Positions 45,220 through 52,793 of a DNA stretch of 64,000 nucleotides are shown one piece after another. Source of the DNA: an uncultured Bacilli bacterium (lineage in GTDB: Bacteria; Bacillota_I; Bacilli_A; RF39; UBA660); contig CAKOQD010000001.1 of NCBI GenBank assembly GCA_934101185.1, positions 186,001-250,000 of the forward strand, given 5' to 3'. How positions within the stretch are numbered: position 1 is the first letter of the stretch; each line of letters begins with the position of its first letter. The position numbers were made by a program, and so were the translations under genes. The notes beneath the pieces were generated by a model. That model was not told the origin of the DNA and ran no database searches. It saw only the letters and a program-made list of their open reading frames with translations.

Positions 45220-46071
45220 TTATTTATAACCTCTCTTGATTAGTTTTGCATGTACAACAACACGCTTATTATTATTAGAACAAGTACTAAGTGTAAGAAT
45301 TTTATCACTAGAACTTACATTAACTTTAAAACTATGAATACTTCTACCCTTAATAGTTTTTAAAAAATCAGAATAATCAGAAGAACTAGGAAAATCAATA
45401 GTCAAATAATAAGTTTCTACTGGAACTTTATAAACAGAAAAAATTTGCCACATTGTATTTTCGGTCTGAGTCGATAATCTAATAATATGATTATTCTTAT
45501 TATTATACCAATTGCTACTAAGAACATTATGCAAAGAACCAAACATGGTTTTATCTAATCTAGAATGCCCATAAATAATATTATTTTTACTAGAAAAATC
45601 TTTATTGTTTCTATAATCTAAAAATAGCCACCCAGCATCGTTCCAACTTTTGTCAAAAGCGTGTGTCAAATAATATTTATTATCCTTTGTTTGCATGAAT
45701 GGATAATTAATATTAGTATTATTAACATTAATCCAACCAACAGTATCTTTATTTTGCTTAATAAGTTTATCAATATCAACATCAATCAAAGGCATTTTGA
45801 TAAATTGCCAATAACTATTATCCTTATCATTTTTTAAAGATTTGTCTTCAACAACTTCAGTATTTTTATCATCATCAATCATTTTAACTTCAGTATTTTT
45901 ACTTATATCTTCAGAAAGTTTTAAAATATCATTATTATCATTACTCCAAAAAAATATTTGAAGCAAACTTATAATAAGACCAATAGCAAAAACAATAAAA
46001 AGAACACTAAATAATACTGTTTTTACTTTTTTGACTTTTATTATTTTATTTCTATTAATATTATTTTTCAT
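45220..46071 (-). CDS. Class B sortase
   Basis: A 283-residue sortase with an N-terminal cytoplasmic tail and membrane anchor (about residues 16-38), the class B pattern TVGWINVNNTNINYPF, and catalytic His 169 (NIIYGHS), Cys 264 (TLSTC) and Arg 270 (KRVVVHA), all intact. The ATG at 46071 overlaps the end of rsmA by 11 bases and has AGGGTGG upstream. It has been inserted between rsmA and yabG, two genes adjacent in B. subtilis. No LPxTG or NPQTN-type substrate is visible nearby; class B sortases can process haem-uptake proteins or pilins. Confidence 0.92.
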   Translation of the reverse strand: MKNNINRNKIIKVKKVKTVLFSVLFIVFAIGLIISLLQIFFWSNDNNDILKLSEDISKNTEVKMIDDDKNTEVVEDKSLKNDKDNSYWQFIKMPLIDVDIDKLIKQNKDTVGWINVNNTNINYPFMQTKDNKYYLTHAFDKSWNDAGWLFLDYRNNKDFSSKNNIIYGHSRLDKTMFGSLHNVLSSNWYNNKNNHIIRLSTQTENTMWQIFSVYKVPVETYYLTIDFPSSSDYSDFLKTIKGRSIHSFKVNVSSSDKILTLSTCSNNNKRVVVHAKLIKRGYK

Positions 46072-46876
46072 CAATACCACCCTCACTTAAAGCATTTGAA
46101 ATTTCACAAAAAATATCTATATCAAGTTGTTCAGCCCTAGCACTTAAATCTAAATTATATTTTTTTAAAATATCAGAAACAATTTCAAGATTATACATTG
46201 AAAGATTATTTTTCAAATTTTTTCTTTTAAATTTAAATGAATCTCTAATTAACTTAAAAAACAAATTTTCATCCAAAACATCTAAACCAGTAGTTTTTTT
46301 CTTAAAGCAAACTATAGCACTATCAACATTAGGAACAGGATAAAAACATTTTCTATTTACAACAAACAACTTTTTGACATCATATTTATAATTCAAAAAA
46401 ACAGTTAAAGAATTATATTCTTTAGTTCCAACTTTAGCAGTAAATCTATCAGCTACCTCATTTTGAACCATAAAATTCATGAAATCAAAATCAATACCAG
46501 AAGAAATCAATTTTTCAATAATCGCAGTAGTAACATAATAAGGTAAATTAGCTATTACACAAATATTAGAATAAGATAAATCTCTTAAGTCATAAATTAA
46601 ATCTCTATTTAAGAAATCATCAAATATAATTTTGTAATTATTAAAATCACTAAGATTACCAATAAGTCTATCTTTCACATCTAAATCTATTTCATATCCT
46701 AGAACATAATCAAAATTTTTGCACAATTCACTAGTAAGCCTGCCATCCCCACATCCAATTTCTATAACTAAACTATTAGGTAATATATCAATACTATTTA
46801 TTATTTTTGTAACAATATTTTTATCAATCAAAAAATTTTGCCCATACTTTTTCTTAAAATTAAAATCCTTTAACAT
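46061..46876 (-). CDS. rsmA: 16S rRNA A1518/A1519 dimethyltransferase
   Basis: A 271-residue KsgA enzyme that dimethylates two adenines in helix 45. The SAM motif VIEIGCGDGRLT and the catalytic ANLPYYVTT are seen, and KKYGQNFLIDKNI is at the start. The ATG at 46876 has TGGAGG upstream. Its usual partner rnmV (upstream) is missing and is replaced by the TasA-like cluster. Confidence 0.96.
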   Translation of the reverse strand: MLKDFNFKKKYGQNFLIDKNIVTKIINSIDILPNSLVIEIGCGDGRLTSELCKNFDYVLGYEIDLDVKDRLIGNLSDFNNYKIIFDDFLNRDLIYDLRDLSYSNICVIANLPYYVTTAIIEKLISSGIDFDFMNFMVQNEVADRFTAKVGTKEYNSLTVFLNYKYDVKKLFVVNRKCFYPVPNVDSAIVCFKKKTTGLDVLDENLFFKLIRDSFKFKRKNLKNNLSMYNLEIVSDILKKYNLDLSARAEQLDIDIFCEISNALSEGGIDEK

Positions 46877-46936
46877 AATAGATACCTCCATATAAATAAT
46901 AACACTTTTTTTAAAATAAAAAAAGTAAGAAACTGA

Positions 46937-47407
46937 TTATTCAGCATTCTTACTAACACTACTTTTCTTTTTATCAGCCTTTTTTTTATCAAGTAAAGCA
47001 CTCACAATAAGTAAAATATTAGAACCAAAAATAACATAAAACATTGATTCAATCATCGCAAGATTATCAGCTAAATAAGCCGAATTATACGATATGTTAT
47101 ACTTATAATATATTAACATATTAGTATCAAATTTTGCTCTTAATCCAATTAATATTGTAACTGATAATATTAAGAAAGTACCAAAATTAAACAATAAATT
47201 CTCACTACATTCCTTTTTACCAATAAACAAATTAACAATAAAAACAAGAAACACTAAAGCAAAAGGAATTAAAACATTAACTGCTTCAGACATAGATTTT
47301 TCCAAACGTTGATAAGTAAAAGTAAGTCCCCAAAACACTAAGAAAAATGCACCAATAATCAAAACATATCTCAAATAAAAGAACATTTTAGAAAGTATAT
47401 TACTCAT
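46937..47407 (-). CDS. Unknown four-span membrane protein in the TasA/SipW-like cluster
   Basis: A 156-residue membrane protein with four hydrophobic segments (about residues 8-27, 38-58, 67-85 and 112-134) and a Lys-rich cytoplasmic tail (KKKADKKKSS). The ATG at 47407 has GGAGGTGATT upstream and overlaps the previous gene by eight bases, so the two are coupled. I do not recognise the family. Its position directly after the SipW-type peptidase and the 229-residue protein suggests a role in export or assembly of the TasA-like proteins; this is inference. Confidence 0.65.
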   Translation of the reverse strand: MSNILSKMFFYLRYVLIIGAFFLVFWGLTFTYQRLEKSMSEAVNVLIPFALVFLVFIVNLFIGKKECSENLLFNFGTFLILSVTILIGLRAKFDTNMLIYYKYNISYNSAYLADNLAMIESMFYVIFGSNILLIVSALLDKKKADKKKSSVSKNAE

Positions 47408-48089
47408 TAGAATCACCTCCGAATGTATCATGATACCAAGTCGATATGTCTAAAATGAGTGAAGAAACTATATCATAATTCCTCAAAGCAAACTCAGTAT
47501 CACTTCTCAAATCATCAAAAATTGAAAATCTATTCATTTCACTAGTAAATGAATAAGAATTAGTATTTAATGACTTCTTTTCCATATAATTTGCATTACT
47601 AGCAACAACATCAAACATTTTTTCATAATTATTAATCATATTATTATAGCTAGATTTAACACTAGAATTAGATCCAATATAAGGCTTTATGCTATACTTT
47701 AATAAACTATTACATTCAGCATTAATTTTAGTATATAAATAATTCATATTTGTGTAAGTATCATAGTATTTAAAAGTATGCATTCCAGAATTTTTATATA
47801 ATTCAGAATCCTTAAAAGATATTATACATTTATTAATTGTACCTTGAATTGCTTTTGCAGAATCAGTTTTACTAGCATCAACTTTAGATATATCAATAGA
47901 AACCAATTTTTCTGATTTACTAATATTATCTCTAATACTTTTATAAGAAATGTTTTCATTAGTATCAACACTATAAGTATGAGAAATTTCTCTATAATGG
48001 TAAAGATTAATTAGTAACAAAAATGAAGCCATTATAATTCCTAACATCATAACTATATTTCCAAAAAGTTTAAAAAAATCTTTAATCAT
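47400..48089 (-). CDS. Unknown single-span surface protein in the TasA/SipW-like cluster
   Basis: A 229-residue protein with an N-terminal signal anchor (about residues 8-30, LFGNIVMMLGIIMASFLLLI) and a hydrophilic, mostly helical extracellular part rich in Ser, Asn, Tyr and Lys. No known domain or sorting signal. AAGGAGGAATAATT precedes the ATG, two bases after the SipW-type gene. It could be an accessory or nucleator protein for the TasA-like fibres, in the way TapA is in B. subtilis, but it shows no sequence resemblance that I can see. Confidence 0.65.
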   Translation of the reverse strand: MIKDFFKLFGNIVMMLGIIMASFLLLINLYHYREISHTYSVDTNENISYKSIRDNISKSEKLVSIDISKVDASKTDSAKAIQGTINKCIISFKDSELYKNSGMHTFKYYDTYTNMNYLYTKINAECNSLLKYSIKPYIGSNSSVKSSYNNMINNYEKMFDVVASNANYMEKKSLNTNSYSFTSEMNRFSIFDDLRSDTEFALRNYDIVSSLILDISTWYHDTFGGDSNE

Positions 48090-48091
48090 AA

Positions 48092-48760
48092 TTATTCCTC
48101 CTTATTTAACTTTTTATCATTATCTTTTTCATATTCATCTTCATTTAAAGTCTTAATAAGCTCTTTTCTAGCAATATCAGATCTTGCATTCCTTTTAACA
48201 ACAGATTTAGTCTTGCTACCAGCAATCTTAAATATTTTTAAAATATCATAAATAACAACTCCCATACAAGGAAGAAGAATGACAGAAACCCAACCAATTT
48301 TTGATAATAAAAATTGTTGAATATAACCAGCTTTAGGTATTTTAAATAAAACCTTACCTAAAACATTATCCTCATTAGCAGGAGAACTATCTGGAGTAGG
48401 ATTATTATCACCCTTAGTAGTATATTGCATTTTACCATTCATTTCTATGGGTTCAGAATAAATTCTATGAGTAATAGTTTTACCACTACTAATATTCGAA
48501 GTAGAAACAAAAGTAATAATATCGCCTTTGTAATAAGCATTTTCTCTATAAGTAACAATAATATCCCCTGGTTTTATTGTCGGATACATACTTGGAGAAA
48601 GTATTGTATAAAAATTAAGTTTTACTTCACCCAAATCATTATTATTAGCAAGAACTTTTACCCTAACAACATAAACAAGCAAAAATATCATTATACATAA
48701 AAGCAAAATAAATAAAGTCGATGAAATAATTTTAGAAATCAATTTTAAAGTTTTTTTCAC
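48092..48760 (-). CDS. sipW: SipW-type (ER-type) signal peptidase I
   Basis: A 222-residue peptidase with an N-terminal span (about residues 12-33), catalytic Ser 57 in ILSPSMYPTIKPGD, and His 98 in THRI in place of the Lys of ordinary bacterial signal peptidases, the mark of the ER/SipW type. Further motif GDNNPTPD. It has a second span near the C-terminus and a charged tail. SipW removes the signals of TasA and TapA in B. subtilis. The GTG at 48760 (AAAGGG nine bases upstream) is preferred over the TTG at 48769. Confidence 0.92.
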   Translation of the reverse strand: MKKTLKLISKIISSTLFILLLCIMIFLLVYVVRVKVLANNNDLGEVKLNFYTILSPSMYPTIKPGDIIVTYRENAYYKGDIITFVSTSNISSGKTITHRIYSEPIEMNGKMQYTTKGDNNPTPDSSPANEDNVLGKVLFKIPKAGYIQQFLLSKIGWVSVILLPCMGVVIYDILKIFKIAGSKTKSVVKRNARSDIARKELIKTLNEDEYEKDNDKKLNKEE

Positions 48761-48777
48761 TACTACCAACCCTTTCT

Positions 48778-49470
48778 TTAATAACTATTAACGGCAACTT
48801 TACACTTAAATATCCTAGAAACATTATCAACAGAATAATCAGTTGACAACCACATCCTAAAAGTATAAGTATCAAAATTATCATTACTAATTTCATTTCT
48901 AATTAAAGTATACCCATTATTTTGTATTTTACTCTTAGGAAGTTCTGATACCTTATTGACAATTTTATCATTAATTTTTACATCTTTTTGATTCTTTACT
49001 AAATAAATTTTGATATATTCAGGTGAAATAGTATTTTCATCATTCAATACTAACGAAACCTCATAATTAGAATAATCAGAATTTTTCTTTTTTGTAATAT
49101 CACCATAATACTTTTCAGAAACATTAAATTCATACATTTCATTTTTACCATTCAATTTCATTCCAACCTCATCTGAAACAGGATACATATCTACCATGTT
49201 TATATAATTACTATCATCAGAAAAAGAAAACAAAACTGAACCAGTAGTTATTGTATTATTTTTAACCGAACTAAAATGATCAGCTACAGAAAAACATATA
49301 AATGATACAAATAAAGTTAAAAATACAATAAACAATAGTAATAAGAAAACAAAACGACCATTTTCACTTTTATTTTTAGGATGTAAAATTTCAAATGCTA
49401 CCTTATCAGCAACCTTAACCAATTCTTTATCCGAGGAAACATCAAAATACTTTTCATTATCATCCTTCAT
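48778..49470 (-). CDS. TasA/CalY-like exported protein with a cytoplasmic N-terminal extension
   Basis: A 230-residue protein. Unlike the other two, it has about 35 cytoplasmic residues before its membrane segment (about 37-57). After this comes VADHFSSVKNNTITTGSVLFSF, which matches the other two at N-x-I-x-(T/S)-G-(S/T)-V, then a beta-rich region ending TYTFRMWLS...KVAVN, again like them. It is encoded 17 bases before the SipW-type gene and separated from the upstream pair by a terminator. Likely a minor or anchoring subunit; inferred. Confidence 0.7.
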   Translation of the reverse strand: MKDDNEKYFDVSSDKELVKVADKVAFEILHPKNKSENGRFVFLLLLFIVFLTLFVSFICFSVADHFSSVKNNTITTGSVLFSFSDDSNYINMVDMYPVSDEVGMKLNGKNEMYEFNVSEKYYGDITKKKNSDYSNYEVSLVLNDENTISPEYIKIYLVKNQKDVKINDKIVNKVSELPKSKIQNNGYTLIRNEISNDNFDTYTFRMWLSTDYSVDNVSRIFKCKVAVNSY

Positions 49471-49548
49471 AGCCTCACCACCAATTCTACTATAACAATA
49501 GAATATCACAAATATTAAAAAAATAAAAGTGTTTTCTTAAACATTTAC

Positions 49549-49574
49549 AAAAAAAAGCAAGCATTACACTTGCA
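49549..49574 (-). terminator. Terminator after the second TasA-like gene
   Basis: GCAAG, seven bases, CTTGC then eight T on the minus strand. It may lower expression of the peptidase and membrane genes relative to the two major fibre genes. Confidence 0.75.
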
Positions 49575-49584
49575 TTTTGTCATA

Positions 49585-50355
49585 CTAGAATTGAGCAGCT
49601 GAAACTTTAACTTTAAAACTGAATGTTTCTTGAGTAGTTTCTTTAGTTTGTGTATTAGTCCAAACACCATTTGCAGCTTTACAAGCAGCTTCTGTCTCAT
49701 TACCAGCAACTGAACAAGATCCAGAAGTTGTATTAGCTGTTCCTGCTTCTCCACCTTTTAATACATATTTATCACTAATCCATGCATTAATAGTATATGT
49801 CTTTTGATTACCATTTGTAGTAATAACACCCTTATCAAATACATAATTATTCAATAAATAAGTATCAGCAGCAATACCAGTCATTCCTGTATCATCAGCA
49901 GCAAATCCTTTATTATTAGCAAAACTATTTAAAGTAACAGCAGTAGCAGTTTTAGTTGTACCAGTACTAGTATAATAATTATCACTATTATCTTTAATAG
50001 CAACCATAATCATACTATCTGTTAAATTAGTATTACCTTCAGTTAAATCAACAAATCCAACTTCATAGTGAATGTTCATTGTACCAGATAAATTAGCTGA
50101 TAAAGTAAAGTTACCTGTACCAACACCTTCACCACCTGCTAGACCAGTTTCATCGCTAACACCATATGTATTTTCAACTGTAAATAAAGATTTTCCTTTC
50201 TTATCAATTGCTAAAGAAACAGAACCTGTTGTGATTACATTTTCTTTAGTACCTTGAGCAGAAAAACTATACATAGCGAATGACACACCAACAACAGCAA
50301 TAACCAAAACTAGTACACCTAGAATTGATAAAATCATAGTTTTATTGTTTTCCAT
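49585..50355 (-). CDS. TasA/CalY-family fibre protein with a disulfide-type insert
   Basis: A 256-residue exported protein: signal segment (about residues 8-30), then SAQGTKENVITTGSVSL, the typical first strand of TasA/CalY proteins, a Thr-, Asn- and Gly-rich beta domain, and a C-terminal end TFSFKVKVSAAQF. A 20-residue insert around residues 211-232 has two Cys (214 and 225) separated by NETEAAC, absent from the neighbours. GGAG precedes the ATG. No sortase signal. Probably forms extracellular fibres after SipW-type cleavage. Confidence 0.8.
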   Translation of the reverse strand: MENNKTMILSILGVLVLVIAVVGVSFAMYSFSAQGTKENVITTGSVSLAIDKKGKSLFTVENTYGVSDETGLAGGEGVGTGNFTLSANLSGTMNIHYEVGFVDLTEGNTNLTDSMIMVAIKDNSDNYYTSTGTTKTATAVTLNSFANNKGFAADDTGMTGIAADTYLLNNYVFDKGVITTNGNQKTYTINAWISDKYVLKGGEAGTANTTSGSCSVAGNETEAACKAANGVWTNTQTKETTQETFSFKVKVSAAQF

Positions 50356-50380
50356 TATATTAAACTCCTTTCATAAAATT

Positions 50381-50965
50381 TTAAACTCCACCATTTACAT
50401 TAACTCTTAAAGAATATTTAGAGTCAGAAGCAATAGCAGAAGCATTTTGATCACCAGCAATCCAAATTCTCAATCTATAAGAATCTGTTTTACCAGCAGC
50501 AGTACCAGCATTATCAGCAGCATCAACAATTACACCATTTGCCATTTCACTGACTTTTTTACCAGATACTATAGAAGTATAATTGCCATCTGTACCTAAT
50601 TTTTGAAGATTAATTGCTATTTGATCATCTGTTAAATCACCACTAATTTTCGCAACAGAAACTTTATAAGGAATAACTGTTCCTTCTTTAGAAGTTTTAG
50701 TAACAACATCAAAGTCGAAATAATCTCCGTCCTTAGTTAATTGTTGTAATGCGTCAGCTTCACTCATTGGTAAAGCATTAGATAACGTAATACCATTTGT
50801 TTTTTCTGAGAAACTCATAGTAACTGTTCCAGATTTAATAGTATTTTCGCCAGTTACGTTATCATTTGAAGTAAACAACGCAAATGAAATACCAACAACA
50901 GCAACAACCAAAATTGCAACTCCTAAAACAGTCAACAAAATTTTCTTAGAACTATTATCTTCCAT
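50381..50965 (-). CDS. TasA/CalY-family fibre protein, first gene of the cluster
   Basis: A 194-residue exported protein with signal segment (about residues 9-31, ILVVAVVGISFALFTS), then VTGENTIKSGTVTMSF (the N-x-I-x-S-G-T-V strand) and a beta-rich domain ending SYRLRIWIAGDQ and KYSLRVNVNGG. AAAGGAGG precedes the ATG and a good promoter lies upstream. No Cys, no LPxTG. Family members make functional amyloid-like fibres or matrix proteins; that role is inferred here. Confidence 0.82.
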   Translation of the reverse strand: MEDNSSKKILLTVLGVAILVVAVVGISFALFTSNDNVTGENTIKSGTVTMSFSEKTNGITLSNALPMSEADALQQLTKDGDYFDFDVVTKTSKEGTVIPYKVSVAKISGDLTDDQIAINLQKLGTDGNYTSIVSGKKVSEMANGVIVDAADNAGTAAGKTDSYRLRIWIAGDQNASAIASDSKYSLRVNVNGGV

Positions 50966-50991
50966 TATGTTTAACCTCCTTTACTATAACC

Positions 50992-51020
50992 ATGATAATA
51001 TATTTTTAAAAATATTGCAA
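50992..51020 (-). promoter_or_regulatory. Promoter of the TasA-like cluster
   Basis: TTGCAA (51020-51015), 17 bases, TATCAT (50997-50992), about 27 bases before the first ATG. AT-rich inverted sequences lie around the spacer. Confidence 0.7.
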
Positions 51021-51049
51021 TATATTTTTCAGTTTTTTTTCAAAAATGT

Positions 51050-51081
51050 AAAAAAATTAACGGCTATAAAATAACCATTAA
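51050..51081 (-). terminator. Terminator after the 3D-domain gene
   Basis: TTAATGGTTA and TAGCCGTTAA form a ten-pair stem with two G-U pairs, followed by seven T on the minus strand. Confidence 0.8.
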
Positions 51082-51675
51082 CTAATATCCATATCTAACT
51101 ATATCAAAAACGACATTATTCACAGTTCTAACCGGAGATTTAGATCTTTGACTTTCCTTTAATAAATCAATCATTGAAGAATCAACACCTCTATCAAGAA
51201 CTATAACATACATATTATCATAAGCATCCAAATTAATTTTTAAAATACTACCGCATGGTAATAATGTTGAAGCAGCAACAATTCTTATTTTACCAAACTC
51301 TTTGTCATTATAATATATATTACCATTTTTCGCATTTTGTCCATTGCAACCAAGACGGCCCCCACAAGAAGCACAATCAGGACCATAATGAACTAATTTT
51401 GCTTTAAAACTAGTAGGATAACTTTTTGAATAAAAAACTGCATCCGCCATACTATTATAAAATACTGGTTTCAATTGTTTTTCCAACAACTCAGATTGTC
51501 CACTTTTTAAATCAGAATAAGTAAGTAAATTTTTACTATCATTAATTACATTAATATTTGTTTCATCAGTTTCTAATGCATACATTATACCAATACCAAC
51601 AGATATGAACATAAATCCAAATATACTTAAAATACTCATTAGTATTTTAAAACTATTTCTTTTTATATGATCCAA
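51082..51675 (-). CDS. Membrane-anchored 3D-domain protein (YabE position)
   Basis: A 197-residue protein with one N-terminal span (about residues 9-32), a short linker and a C-terminal 3D (double-psi beta-barrel) domain: TSFKAKLVHYGPDC, GKIRIVAASTLLPCGSILKI, NMYVIVLDRGVDSSMIDLL. It should be a lytic transglycosylase-like wall enzyme. In B. subtilis yabE, which has DUF348, G5 and 3D domains, lies between tatD and rnmV-ksgA; this gene is in that place but has lost the DUF348 and G5 parts. The 4-Cys insert CASCGGRLGC is unusual. Start is a TTG with GAGGTGAT upstream. Confidence 0.85.
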   Translation of the reverse strand: MDHIKRNSFKILMSILSIFGFMFISVGIGIMYALETDETNINVINDSKNLLTYSDLKSGQSELLEKQLKPVFYNSMADAVFYSKSYPTSFKAKLVHYGPDCASCGGRLGCNGQNAKNGNIYYNDKEFGKIRIVAASTLLPCGSILKINLDAYDNMYVIVLDRGVDSSMIDLLKESQRSKSPVRTVNNVVFDIVRYGY

Positions 51676-51704
51676 AACAAATCACCTCAACTACTAAAAT
51701 AGTA

Positions 51705-52463
51705 TCATATTTTATCATTCAAGTCAAATAATCCGATAACATTGTTACTGGTAATTTTTGCTACATCATCTAAACTCACATTCTTAATAGAGGCTATTTT
51801 CTCTGCTATAATTTTAATATTTTTAGGTTCATTTTTTTCACTTCTAAAAGGAGACAAATAGGGAGAATCAGTTTCTAAAACAATATGAGATAAATCTATT
51901 TCTCTTACAACATCACCAAGTTTGCTATTAGAAAAGGTAACTACCCCTCCAATTCCTAAGTAAAAACCAAGTTCAATGAATTTATCAGCCATTTCCTTAC
52001 TTCCAGAAAAACAATGAATAATACCCTTAACACCACTATTCTTCAAAATATCATATGTTTCTTGCATAGCATCTCTAGTATGAATAACAACAGGTAATTC
52101 ATATTTTTTAGCAATAGAAAGTTGTTTTTTAAATACTTCAATTTGTAATATTCTATCCTCTTTACCATAATGATAATCTAATCCAATTTCACCAATACCT
52201 AAAATCTTGTCTTTATTATTTAAAATCTGTTTTTCAAGTAATAAAAAATCAGAATCATTTAAATTATCAATTTCACTAGGATGATAGCCAACAGTCACAA
52301 ATAAATTATTGTATTCTTTGCAAAGATCAATGTTAGAAGCATTATCTTCTTTACTGCAACCACCAATAATCAAATATAAAACACCTGACTCTGCCGCATC
52401 ATCTATAACTCTACCAATATCATCATATTCCTCATTAACTAGATGTAAATGTGTATCAAACAT
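51705..52463 (-). CDS. tatD: TatD family metal-dependent DNase
   Basis: A 252-residue TIM-barrel hydrolase with FDTHLHL (metal ligands), GEIGLDYH, PVVIHTRDA, HCFSGS and LETDSPYLSP. TatD proteins are DNases or RNases, and may act on D-aminoacyl-tRNA. The ATG at 52463 has TTTGGAGG upstream; the longer frame to 52529 would cross the upstream terminator. The metG-tatD order is conserved, here with a small gene between. Confidence 0.95.
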   Translation of the reverse strand: MFDTHLHLVNEEYDDIGRVIDDAAESGVLYLIIGGCSKEDNASNIDLCKEYNNLFVTVGYHPSEIDNLNDSDFLLLEKQILNNKDKILGIGEIGLDYHYGKEDRILQIEVFKKQLSIAKKYELPVVIHTRDAMQETYDILKNSGVKGIIHCFSGSKEMADKFIELGFYLGIGGVVTFSNSKLGDVVREIDLSHIVLETDSPYLSPFRSEKNEPKNIKIIAEKIASIKNVSLDDVAKITSNNVIGLFDLNDKI

Positions 52464-52488
52464 AACTATACCTCCAAAAACATTATAA

Positions 52489-52515
52489 CACAAAAGTGGA
52501 TGATTATTCATCCAC
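52489..52515 (-). terminator. Terminator between the small membrane protein and tatD
   Basis: GTGGATGA and TCATCCAC form a perfect stem with a four-base loop (AATA), then TTTTGTG on the minus strand. tatD would need its own promoter just after it. Confidence 0.7.
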
Positions 52516-52521
52516 CTATTA

Positions 52522-52680
52522 TTATTCATCTACTGTTTCTATAAATACATATACACCATATAGCATAATCAGAAAATAAAATGCATCTATAAAAGAATGC
52601 ACACTAGTTAAATAAATCATAACTAGTACAAAAACAACACTCATAATTACTGCATACCTCTTTAATCTTTCTGCAACCAT
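52522..52680 (-). CDS. Small membrane protein of unknown function
   Basis: A 52-residue protein read from the sequence: MVAERLKRYAVIMSVVF at the start, two likely spans (about residues 10-25 and 30-46) and the end YVFIETVDE. AAGGAGATAATT precedes the ATG and a strong terminator follows, which supports a real gene. It lies between metG and tatD. No family recognised. Confidence 0.6.
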   Translation of the reverse strand: MVAERLKRYAVIMSVVFVLVMIYLTSVHSFIDAFYFLIMLYGVYVFIETVDE

Positions 52681-52793
52681 AATTATCTCCTTTTTGTTAT
52701 TTTTCTACTGCACTCTAATTATAAAACATTATTAGACAATCTCAAACAAAAAAAGAGCAGAAATATCAACTTTACACCCTTTTTTACACATTT

